64,000 nucleotides of DNA from NCBI GenBank assembly GCA_020055645.1, contig CM034549.1:5890001-5954000 (forward strand). The letters are read 5' to 3'. Source of the DNA: Tomocerus qinae. Taxonomy: Eukaryota; Arthropoda; Collembola; Entomobryomorpha; Tomoceridae. Below, one piece after another: positions 23,633-34,200 of this stretch. The position numbers and the translations under genes were made by a program. Under the pieces are notes generated by a model. The model was given only the letters and a program-made list of their open reading frames with translations, was not told where the DNA came from and did no database searches. The first letter of the stretch is position 1. Every line of letters starts with the position of its first letter.

Positions 23633-26233
23633 ATGGGTAAATCGTGTATTATCTGCAAAAGTCGGTCGGATGCCTTTACAGTATTTCATCAGTTTCCTAA
23701 AAAATGTTCAAACATGAGAATGAAATGAATTAAGATTGCATCAGGTGGAAGAACTAAGCCATTCCATCCGGAAAATTTTGGCATCTGCGGAAAACATTTT
23801 GAAGAAGATTCATACAAATCTGGTTTAGGACCTAAGAGGATGTTACGGGAATGCGCTATCCCTACATTATTCCTAAACAAACATTCAGTTCACAATAAAC
23901 GTAAGAAATATACCCGAAGGAACCGTGTACTAAAAAATAGTGTGTATAAATATTAATTAAATTACTTGACACTACAGAATTTGGATAATATTATATACGT
24001 AGGTATCGAATACACAAACACAGCCGAAGCTTTGTCTTATCTACAAAAACTTGAAGGCGAAATTGCAAGTTTAAAGAAAAGCAATGACAATCTATGTACA
24101 CAACTGGCTAGGAAAACTGAAATTATTGACGGCCTGAGAGTACAATTGGCAGCAGGTCAAATGAAAATTAAAGAATCATTGGATAAACTTCAACTAGCAA
24201 CTAAAAATCTGGAAACTCTGCAGTCTGCCGTATCAAAAATTTTGTCAGAAAAACAAATTGACCGACTTAGCAGCACTGAAAAGAAATTCGTGCACTGGAG
24301 TAATGAAGATATTGCTAAAGCCGTGGCCTTGATTACTGTGTCAAGTAGCGCTTACCAATACTTAAGAGAAAGTTTTAATTGGCCAATACCATCATTAACT
24401 ACATTAAAAAGAAATGTTTCATCAATAGATATACATCCTGGTTTGCTCGATCCAGTTCTAAACGTCTTGAAAGCGGAGTTTTTCAATGCTACCCCGATGG
24501 AAAAACAATGCATTTTGGCATTTGATGAGGCTGAAATTAGCGATTTGATTTGTTACGATGAAAGAGCGACAAAATTCTTGGACCTTCCAAGCACGTCCTT
24601 GGAGTGTACATCAGGGGGATCTGTTTTGATTGGAAACAGTTGATCTACTATAACTTCGACGAAACTTTGACTCCAGAAAAACTTAACTCCATTATTACAG
24701 CAGTTGAAAATTGTGGAATTAATGTACGAGGAATCTGCTGTGATTGTGGCACAAAACATCAGGGGTTGTGGAAAGCTCTTAACATCAATATTGATAATGT
24801 ATATTTTTCAAACCCAGTCACAGGTTCACGGGTTTTCGTTTTTGCTGACTTCCCACACCTGATAAAACTGATTCGAAATCACCTTGTTGATGACGGTTTT
24901 ATACTTGAAGATGGCACTATTATTACAACAGAACCATTAAAGGAAATACTAAAATACAACAAAGGAGAGTTACCTATATATCACAAGTTAACTGAAGAAC
25001 ATCTAAATGTTAAAGGTCAAGCAAGACAAAATGTTTCAAAGGCTTGGCACGTATTTTCCGAATCGGCAGCAAGGGCTATGGTGTATATAAATGAAAAATA
25101 CCAAAAACAATCTGAATTTTTCTTGATGATTAACAATTTGGCCGACTTAATGAATACGCGTGTTGCACATTGTGATGTCAATCCATATAAAAGTCCATAT
25201 GGCTTCCATTTGGAAACTCAAAACAAACTGCTTGAAAATGTTCAAGAGACAATTTTAAAACTACAAGTAGGACCTCCTACTGATCCAAGTGCCAAAAAGA
25301 AACGGGAAAGGCCTTACAACCGTGGCAGAAATATCTTATTATTTCCATTAAGTCATGAAAACTTCTCTTTAAGGATCTTCAGAAGTTACCAGTGAATGCT
25401 ACGTATTTAATGACAAAAAACCTTAATCAAGATTTTGTAGAAAATAGTTTTTCTACTTTACGGGGCCTTGGTGGTTTCAGTTTAAAACTTACACCAGTCG
25501 AAGTTATCCGAAGAGCTAAATCATTAGCATTTGGGTGGAATTTCCATTATAAGAATAACTCTCCCGTTGCAGCAGATATTGTATCACCAGTGCAGGAATT
25601 TCTAAGCGTCCGAATTCTAACTGCTATGAAATATGCGGACAAGCGAGACCGTGAAGACAATATTGATGATTCTCTTAATACGAAACTTACGACAATTAAC
25701 AATTACGTTCAAATCGATGAACATTGGGATAATATTCATCATTTTGCAAAGGAAAAGTGTGAAGAAGGAGGACTAGAATATGTCGCTGGATACATCGCAA
25801 GATGTGTCACTGAAAAGTATCCAGAGCTAACAAAACAAGAAGAACAAATGGCAGCAAGTAATGGCGGATGGGTCCGTTTCCTTTCAAGAGGAGGACTGAC
25901 AGAACCATCGAATTTGTGGTTAGCCACCTTCAAAAGTTTGAAGAATATTTTATCGAATACCACCGGGGCATTGGTCGACATACCTTTAACAAGTCTTTTG
26001 GGGTTGTAAAGAATTTGAGTTCTACATTAATCAATATTTTTCCCGACATTCCAAAAGAAGTTATTTCTCTTTACGTGCGAACTAGAACTAAAATAAGAAT
26101 TTCTTGGATCAACCGTGAGTTGAAAGAAGAAAAGTTGGAAAGGCAGCGAAAGTCGTGGGAAAGAAGGAAAGAGATACATCAGCAAAATGTTTTATCTGTA
26201 CGGGTGGAGGCAACTGAGTCTTTGCTGGCCTGA
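23633..26233 (+). pseudogene. P-element-type THAP transposase, frameshifted
   Basis: Encodes the cut-and-paste transposase of the surrounding element. The THAP zinc finger begins at the ATG 23633 (MGKSCIICKS, ICGKHF: the C2CH ligands) but the invariant Trp codon is TGA here, so the frame stops after about 29 residues. A coiled coil (24025-24230) precedes the RNase H-like core. The core pieces lie in several frames: LAFDEAEI (first Asp, near 24520), ICCDCGTKHQGLW (second Asp, near 24740), SNPVTGSRVFVFADFPHLIK (GTP-binding-region-like) and FVENSFSTLRGLGGF (final Glu, near 25440). Frame breaks occur near 24620, 25385 and 25945. Ends at a TGA at 26231. Introns could explain some breaks, but no clean splice pairs were seen. 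Inactive as it stands. Confidence 0.88.
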
Positions 26234-26360
26234 TATATATTGATAATGATTTCTAATTAATACTAGGATTATAGTATTAGTGTCCAATTTGTTATTACTT
26301 TGTGAATGAATATTGTTTATTTATTATGTTTATTATTCCGCTAAGTAATAACATCGGAAT

Positions 26361-26633
26361 TTATCGTTTATTGTGAACTGAATTTTTGTTTAGGAATAAT
26401 GTAGGGATAGCGCATTCCCGTAACATTCTCTTAGGTCCTAAACCAGATTTGTATGAACCTTCTTCAAAATGTTTTCCGCAGATGCCAAAATTTTCTGGAT
26501 GGAATGGCTTAGTTCTTCCACCTGATGCAATCTTAATCCATTTCATTCTCATGTTTGAACATTTTTTAGGAAACTGATGAAACACTGTAAAGGCATCCGA
26601 CCGACTTTTGCAGATAATACACGATTTACCCAT
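26361..26633 (-). CDS. Stand-alone THAP-domain ORF in the right arm
   Basis: On the minus strand an ATG at 26631-26633 opens a 90-residue frame that is the mirror copy of the left-arm THAP region. It keeps the conserved Trp (RMKWIKIASGG) that is a stop codon in the left copy, and the zinc ligands (CIIC and ICGKHF). It ends just after the arm boundary (NKNSVHNKR then stop). THAP domains bind transposon ends, so if expressed this could act as a DNA-binding fragment. It has no transposase body; expression is unproven and it may merely be arm sequence kept similar by conversion. Confidence 0.6.
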   Translation of the reverse strand: MGKSCIICKSRSDAFTVFHQFPKKCSNMRMKWIKIASGGRTKPFHPENFGICGKHFEEGSYKSGLGPKRMLRECAIPTLFLNKNSVHNKR

Positions 26634-27414
26634 CGTATTGTTCTTCACTTCGCCAAAATTATTAGACCACAGCAAAACATTACCATTCGATCATTTTATA
26701 AAGATATTGCCTGCAAACCATGCATTAGTGTTGGCTAGAAATGAGGGGATTTTTTCAGAAAAAAGTCCCTTATAAATCTTCATAAATCAACATAGGGAAA
26801 TTCGCTAGTGGACTCTCCTTATACAGGAGAAGATAAAGGCTACCATAACTACAGTTTATGCTTCTTGGGTATAATAATAAATAACATTACATACAATGCT
26901 ATACAATACAATACTAGCTATTTATGCAGGTGTACTGTACTCGAACTATGTACATAATATAATAGTTTACATTTTATAAATATTAGAAAATTCCAGGCTT
27001 CTATAAATATTGATACACGCAGAATAACAATATCACGGCACTATGAAAATTCATATATAGACTACAGCATGATCAAATAAACTTTTAACTTAAAATTAGA
27101 AGATTAATATATAAAATTAGAAGGTTAATAGATTAGGCTTCGCTCGGCTGACTATGCCTTTCAATGTGCAATGAGTTTCTGATAGAGTAAAACTCTTAGT
27201 TTGCATTATCTTACCATAGGTGCACACGCTATTCACTATTGAGAACATTGTTTCATGAAATATTACCCCTTGGGGTAGTAACTAGGGAGCATATAGAATT
27301 TGATAATGAATCTCTGCAATTTTATTGGTTAATCGAAAAAAATTTCCACCAATCAGAATCGTTTTTGAGTGTGGTCAGAATTTGAAAATCCCCACGAATT
27401 CTATCCGGCCACAG

Positions 27415-28016
27415 TAATAGGTTAAAATGATGTCTGCCAAATGCCAATTCAGTGCTCAATACTCCTCCGTATCTACGGAGATTAAATTAGGAAATGGAAT
27501 ATTTCCATGTGTATTCCTAGTCCATATACTCCATCCAGTACCCAATTGACTATGACTATGATGCATTGCACTAAGTAGCCAAGGAGACTTATACTAAAAA
27601 TAAGACTTATTCGCGCGAAGCGCGAAAAAATTTTTCAATTTTAGGCCATTTTTGAGAAAAAAATTCTTTTTTTCTCAGATTTAGGGGGGGGGCGCTGCGT
27701 CCCCCCCCGCCCCCCTACTAAATACGTGCTTGGTAGCCAAGGAGATAAATTGGTGACCAAACAATTTTAAAATTCATTCTTCCGGTTCCTACGGCTAAAG
27801 TAAAAACCGGACAGTTGATGTTGACCTGGATCGAAACCCACCGAAGAATGCTTTGTCTTTTTCGTATCTTGCATTATTTCACAGAAGTTACCAGTTTTCG
27901 AGAAATCGGAGCTGACAAAATTTGAACCAGTAGTTAATCGCATACTAGTGGTGAAACCACACATTGCCCTTCGGGCAATGCGCTGCCTGCTTTGCAGTTT
28001 CTCCCTGTATAAAAAC
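27415..28016. repeat. Family A stem-loop repeat, copy A3, tail continuation
   Basis: Continues the tail broken at 22308. It contains the left-truncated hAT-like MITE (27588-27732, right end CTAAATACGTGCTTG then GTAGCCAA) and finishes with the hairpin CATTGCCCTTCGGGCAATG and TTTCTCCCTGTATAAAAA. A further arm fragment (AAACCTGGAAAAATATACGG) continues to about 28075. Confidence 0.75.
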
Positions 28017-28075
28017 CTGGAAAAATATACGGTGAGTGAGAATACCAGAAAAACTCGAAAACAAGGAAAAGTAGT

Positions 28076-28600
28076 TTCTGGATAATTAAAATAGGGGGTA
28101 ATATAATAAACATTTATGTCCCAGTCTTCCGGTTGAAATTGCTTTGGAATCGTTTATCTTTCATTGCCAGATCGGAGGAAAAATTCTTTTAGTTGGGGAA
28201 AATAGTAGTATAAATCAATGAGTGGTATCATTTGGTTGTTATCAAGATGTCTTAAGTAACCTTGACACCACATCCACTAATTACAAGGTGGAGACAATGA
28301 GATAACAATAATTAGGGTAAGGGCGAGGTGGGCTTAATTTCTATAGCAATACATTTATCGTAGATACACAGGTGAGGAAAGGACTCTAAATTACCATTGA
28401 AATGATACGGACAAACTCTGGGACAGATTGTCCCAAGTCCCAGCTCATGGTACTAATACAAATACCCAAGTTGGAGGAGCTCATGGCATTGGCAATTTGG
28501 ATGTGGATTCTGCAAACTGCTGTTACTATTGACTCCACGTGTTGAGCAGCCACACTCGGAACTTGGGTGCAAAATTTCTGAACGTGGGGAGGGTGAAAAC
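28076..28600. repeat. Fragments of the 2-kb foldback element and of a palindromic MITE
   Basis: 28105-28460 matches the inner arm of the element at 2455-4473 (CCCAGTCTTCCGGTTGAAATT start; GGACAAACTCTGGGACA near 28410). 28462-28590 matches the centre and one arm of the MITE at 51300-51565 (CCCAAGTTGGAGGAGCTCAT, GACTCCACGTGTTGAGCAGC). Confidence 0.65.
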
Positions 28601-29323
28601 GTGACCTTCAGGTCATGTCCGATAAACATCCGATGAAACATTGGTGCTGTGGGTACTTAGAAATTTGGGCACCGTTATGTCCAATCCAACCGTCCAATCT
28701 GGAGATATAAACGTTTTAGTGCGGAATTTGCAATTAATCGCAACTACAGAGAAAAGTTTAAAATATTCTTTCGGAGCCGAATGCTGTAGGTTATGGAGCA
28801 TCTTTTTCCCTATTTAAACTTTCTTGTAGCTCTATTGGTTTTTGAGTTGATTCTTTTGCTGCAAAAAAAAGTTAAGAGGCAATATGATAGTCAGAATAAT
28901 TTGCCGGTTGCCAACGTACGTCCTACTTAAACCAGTCTATTGTCTTTGATGCTATCTAGATTGTTGTCAGAATTTGCAACTACGATTTAAAAATATTCTA
29001 TACCTCACTAACCCTCCATTGATAATCTATGGTCAAAAGTAAATTAAAAACCGCCATATCTTCGAAACGGAGTAAATACTAGTGGCGAAACTTTGGTCAA
29101 TACGCTGCCTGTTTATGGCAGGTTCTCCCCGTATAAGATAACTTGCTAAGGTATCAGATATACAGGGTATCCGCGAATTATGTGAATTTTTTACGTGGAC
29201 ATAGTTAAAAGATTGTAAGCATTTGAACAAACAAAAACTTCAACATGTGACACAAATGTAATAACAATTGGAGTTTTTTATTTAATTTTTTTACCGATAA
29301 CAATAAAAATGTTTTTTAAACAA
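28601..29323. other. Intergenic, no gene seen
   Basis: No coding signal. At 29080-29135 there is a diverged version of the family A 3' end (TAGTGGCGAAAC and GGTTCTCCCCGTATAAGA). The minus strand carries an AATAAA about 42-47 nt beyond the C1orf131-like stop (29277-29282). Confidence 0.4.
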
Positions 29324-30870
29324 TTAACTTTTCAGTTTGCTCTTTTTAGTAAATTTTTTGTCGTTCCTTTTGGCGCCGGGACGTTTCTTGATCTTCTTGG
29401 GCAGTGGAATTTCGGGAAGTTGAGTAGCTTTCTTTTCTTTCCGTTCTACCATCAGTTGCTTGTAGTTGACCGCCTTCCGTTTTTCCGGTTTTGCTCCTAA
29501 ACTGATGGCAATAGCCGTCTCTGCATCCGCGTCCTTTGTTTCTTTTGCCGACATTTTCATTATTTCGTATCTGTATTCATTGCAAATTATAATTTATTCA
29601 TTGCTGCTAAAAACTATCTCGACTTTTTCAGTTAATATATAGTAACATGGCCATATTGTTGATATCAAGTAGATGACCTTCGACCACTCATTAATTTTTT
29701 CTGTTTTATAAAAAAATTATTTTGGTGCATACTAAAAAGTTGGTTTTGTTGATGGACTGAGGCTCTGAGACCACAAAAAATGTAAAGAAAATTGCATCCC
29801 ACTATTTTAGCTTTACTCTGTAGTTGAGATTGTTGATTGTTATTGTCAATTCATCTCATTTAGCGTTATAAACAGTGAACCAGCTGCTCTGACTCTGACG
29901 GTAAGAGATGTCAGATGTCTTCAAAAAATTACTTACTTCTACAGTTTAAAGAAACCATTTTTCCTTCATACTCTTCTCCTGTTTTCCAATTTGAATTTAA
30001 ACTAAACAGATGATTATGAATTAAATTAAATTCCTTAGATAAGGAACATCGTTTGCGGAATTCATCAAAAAATGCAAAAATTAAATAGCAAATAAATCAA
30101 TTTAATTAATTTAATTCGCAAATAAATCAATTTAATTAATTTAATTCGCAAATAAATCAATTTAATTAATTTAAATGGCAAATAAATCAATTAATTTAAT
30201 TCGCAAATAAATCAATAAAATTAATTTAAATGGCAAATAAATCCATAAAACAAATTTAAATGGCAAATAAATCCATAAAACAAATTTAAATGGCAAATAA
30301 ATCTATAAAATAAATTTAAATGGCAAATAAATCTATAAAATACATTTAAATGGCAAATAAATCTATAAAATACATTTAAATGGCAAATAAATCAGTAAAA
30401 TTAATTTAATTCGCAAATAAATCAATTTAATTAATTTAAATGGCAAATAAATCAATTAATTTAATTCGCAAATAAATCAATAAAATTAATTTAAATGGCA
30501 AATAAATCCATAAAATAAATTTAAATGGCAAATAAATCCATAAAACAAATTTAATTCGCAAATAAATCAGTAAAATAAAAAATGGCAAATAAATAAATTT
30601 AAATGGCAAATAAATAAATAAAAATAAATAGTGTGTTAAAGTGTAAATTAATATAAATTAATAGCTAATAATAATTTTATTATTAGTGTAAATATAATTA
30701 ATTAAGAAATGGAAAAGATGTTATAGATTATACCTGGCTTTCTTGAGGTCGAGGATGATACCGGGGGAGGAGGAGTTGAGGACGGAGGATGTTTTGTTGT
30801 CCATGTGTTTGTGTTTGGTGGAAATGCGATCGGGATTTTGGAAGACTACGGTGGGAATTGTTGTGTTCAT
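29324..30870 (-). CDS. C1orf131-like (DUF4602) nucleolar protein
   Basis: Two exons (30734-30870 and 29324-29570) sum to 384 nt, 127 aa. The conserved core spans the splice: SPGIILDLKKAR, then YEIMK, then ETAIAISLGAKPEKRKAVNY and KQLMVERKEKK. The pattern LGAKPxKxxxVNYKxLxExxK is the recognisable DUF4602 signature of C1orf131, whose yeast counterpart Faf1 works in 40S subunit assembly. The C-terminus is strongly basic (KKIKKRPGAKRNDKKFTKKS), consistent with a nucleolar RNA-binding role. The protein is much shorter than human C1orf131 (about 290 aa). The single intron carries a tandem repeat. Divergent from GPSM2 across about 400 bp. Confidence 0.75.
30055..30630. repeat. AT-rich minisatellite in C1orf131-like intron
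   Basis: About 18 units of roughly 29-30 bp with the core TGGCAAATAAATC and a variant half TTCGCAAATAAATC. The two variants alternate in blocks, suggesting local amplification. Confidence 0.9.
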
Positions 30871-31271
30871 GATGAGAGAAATCGATAGTTTGTTGTTTTG
30901 AGTACGCCGACTCGGCAGTGTTCGTATGTCAAAGGAAAGTTAAGGTCCAAATCCTCCATTTACTTTTTCAAAGTCGTCGTCGTCGTCATCTTGTAATTGT
31001 TGACAAGATTTAATTCAAATTGTTGCATGTGAAGCGCTCAGCGCGCTCATTTCTGCCTGAAATGAAAACGTGGGAAACAGAAGACAAGTTCCTCAACTGT
31101 CACCAATACTATGGTAAGAGCTACAACAACAACAACTTCCTCCTCAACGGATTTCCTCTTGTTGTTGTTGTTGTCTAATTACAGCTGAGATTAGTCGATT
31201 AAATTCCTTTTCCTCCGTCCGTTCTACCTTTGCATACCCAACGTCTTCCAGTTTTTCCTGGTTGACACGCA
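30871..31271. promoter_or_regulatory. Divergent promoter and GPSM2 5' leader
   Basis: Lies between the C1orf131-like and GPSM2 start codons. On the + strand a non-coding leader with a donor near 31110 (CTATG|GTAAGA) and an acceptor near 31184 (AATTACAG) can be read, so GPSM2 probably has at least one 5' UTR intron. An upstream ATG at 31061 could begin a short upstream ORF in an unspliced leader. Confidence 0.4.
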
Positions 31272-34200
31272 ATGGTATAATTCATTTTTCTAATAATTTA
31301 ATTTAATTGCAATTAAAATTAATGAACAATGTTATTTTTGGTAGGCCCTCCTGGACAATAGCAGCTGTTTGGAGTTGGCTCTTGAAGGCGAGCGACTGTG
31401 TAAATCCGGGGACTGTAGGAGTGGAGTTGCGTTTTTCGAAGCTGCCATTCAGGTATGAATGTAATTAGTTAATTACAATAGCAATTAAAATAATTACATG
31501 AATTGATAGGCGGGGACAGACGATTTGCGGACGCTGTCGGCGATTTACTCACAATTGGGCAACGCGTACTTTTTTCTGGGCGAATACGGCAAAGCCGTCA
31601 ATTTTCACAAACATGACCTCACCCTTGCCAGGTAAAATAAAATAACTAACTATTAATAATTATTTAACTATTAATTATAATAACGGTAGCGACGTCAGGA
31701 CGAGTATTTGTTTGTGTAGGACAATGTCAGACGAATTAGGCGAAGCGAAGGCAAGCGGTAATTTGGGAAACACGTTAAAAGTGATGGGCCGTTACGACGA
31801 AGCAATAATGTGCTGCAAAAGACATTTGGAGATCACGAGTAACTTGGATGACAAAGTAGGACGGGCCAGAGCTTTGTACAATTTAGCCAATGCTTATCAT
31901 GCCAAAGGCAAACACGTCGGACGACTCGGACAGCAGGACCCGGGTAAAATTAACTAACATTGATATTGTTAATTAATTAGTGGTTGTTATGACTTGTGTC
32001 ATTTCTTAGGGGAATACCCGGAGGAAGTCAAGAGTTGTCTGTTGTTGGCCATGAACCACTACGAAGCCAACCTTGAGCTGACGGTCGAGTTGAAGGACCG
32101 AAGTGCAGAGGGACGCGCCTGTGGCAACCTGGGAAATGTCCATTACCTCCTCGGAGAATTCGACAAGGTCGAACCAGACAGTCTGCTTGCCATTTAGCCG
32201 ACAGTTGATAATAATTAATTTGGTTCATGTTTAGGCCATAACGTACCACGAGAAACGGCTGGAGATTGCTAAAGAGTTTGGAGACAAGAATGCTCAGAGG
32301 AGGGCGTACACCAATCTCGGCAACGCCCACGTCTTTTCCGGACACTTTGAAGTTGCCTCCGAACAATACTTGTAAGAATTGTTAATAATTACATGTTAAT
32401 ATTGCAATTAATTAATATAATGGTTATAGACAAAGTTTGTCGCTGTCGCAAGAACTGAACGACAAGGCAGTGGAAGCGCAGGCATGTTACTCTCTCGGAA
32501 ATACGTACACTCTCCTGAGGAACTACGAAAAAGCCATCGAGTACCATCTCAAACACCTCAAGGTCACTAACCAAATGAAATTAGTCAATTATAATTATTT
32601 AGTTAATGACAATTAAATTGTAATTGCAGATCGCGCAGCTTTTGAACGACAAAGTCGGCGAAGGGTAAATTGAAAGATTATTAAATAATGAATTGTTGAA
32701 ATTAATTGATGGTTTTGTTAGACGGGCGTTTTGGTCTCTGGGGAATGCTCACTCGGCCATGGGCGACCACAAACAGGCACTCGTCTACGCCAAACTCCAT
32801 TGCAAGGTACTTAAGGTTGTCTCCTTAGCTAAATGGAAAACTTGACAACTTCTACCAGCCGTTCTACAACAGCTACAGAGTCGAAAAATACCTCGTTGAA
32901 AAGCCAATTAAATAACTTGGGTGATAGAGGTCCACAAGTTCAAAATTTTGACTTCAGTCATAAAATATCTCCCCTTATGGGGCATTAGAGTAGATATTAA
33001 ATACAGCGGACCTTCATCACTCAAGTTTTTATCTGACATTTCCAACGAGCTCTTATTTGACTCTGTAGCTTTTGTGGTTCAGGCTGTGGACAGTCACAAA
33101 AGGTCACATTCATGACCCATAACTAGACTTAAAGCCCAGGTGCATGGAAACGAAAATGATTTCTCGACTATCATATTTGCCAGTAACTTTTTTTTGGAAA
33201 TTCCTTAAGGATCTGAGACCACAGGTCCTACAGCCGTACAATAATTTTTAAAAAATTCTTCGATACTTATTCTATGGTAGTTATTTTGAAAATTCCACAT
33301 TTTGGGCTTTGACTTGATGATATAAATTCGCAATATATAATTCACAAAAAAACACACATTTTTCGGTTTCAAACGATGATATCTTCAAGTCGAAGACCAA
33401 AATGTGGAATTTTCAAAATAACTACCATAGAATAAGTATCGAAGAATTTTTTAAAAATTATTGTACGGCTGTAGGACCTGTGGTCTCAGATCCTTAGGAA
33501 ATTTCCAAAAAAAGTACGAATTTTTCCGATTCCCATTTACCCTCTATGATAATTTTTGCTGGTTGCCCAGCAACATCCCCATTTGTGGCAAAAACAATCT
33601 GAGTCTTTTGAAACATGCACCATTGCCTTAATAAAAATTCTCAATTTTATGAAATGAGATGGCCTTAGAATAGGCCCATAGTGTAGGTGGTGGGCTAGCT
33701 AGGCACTTCCATGTACATTGCATATCACCAGCAGCAGCTTAAATATACCTTTACAATAGAGATAATATAGAATAGAGAAGACACCCAGCACATAATTTTA
33801 TTGTTTGATTCGTGAGACACCTTGTTTTATCCTTGAAGAAATAACCGCGAGGTTAAGGTATAGCCCCGAGACGCGGGAATATGAATATTTGTGATGCTTA
33901 GGCATTGCAGATATTCATATTCCCGCGTCTCGGGGCTCTACTTTGCAACCGACCAATGAATATAAAATGCCTTCAAGGATAAACAAAGGTACATGATGGA
34001 AAAGCTTAAAGCCCACCTTGGTTATATGGTATATTAGTATTAGTAATTCTATTACCTTTACTTGATACATTCATTCAGGGACTCGACGAATGTAGTCGGA
34101 CCGCCATGGGGCATACCTCGTTTTAATGACGGTTTAGAGGGTTTATCCCATGGTGTAAAATCTTAACTCTTAGATTGACGAAAAATATAAAAAATATCTG

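Larger units (their letters stand above)
23355..26867 (+). mobile_element. P-superfamily DNA transposon with long inverted arms (degenerate)
   Basis: 3513 bp, bounded by a perfect 8-bp target duplication GGTATAAT (23347-23354, 26868-26875), the P-element signature length. Termini are CAAGAAGCATAAACTG and inverse. The inverted arms are unusually long (left 23355 to about 23900, right about 26364 to 26867), and each contains a full THAP-domain coding stretch, one on each strand. The left arm has a 43-bp segment (about 23570-23612) absent from the right arm. The internal part encodes the P-type transposase body, now frameshifted. Architecture recalls Galileo-type P elements. Confidence 0.9.
22309..27414. 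mobile_element. 5.1-kb inverted-repeat element (TA-flanked), carrying P-type elements
   Basis: The ends are CTGTGGCCGGATAG (22309) and CTATCCGGCCACAG (27401-27414), flanked by TA on both sides. Intact family A tails read ACTACGTA...TAACAGG at this point, which supports TA as the target. Longer inverted arms run from 22612 to about 22873 and from about 27149 to 27411 (sharing GGGGATTTTCAAATTCTG and TTTCATGAAATATTACCCC in inverse). About 300 bp separate the outer 14-mer from the long left arm. Its interior holds a 321-bp P-like MITE and a 3.5-kb P element; no transposase of its own was found. TA duplication suggests a Tc1/mariner-type or related mover. Confidence 0.65.
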
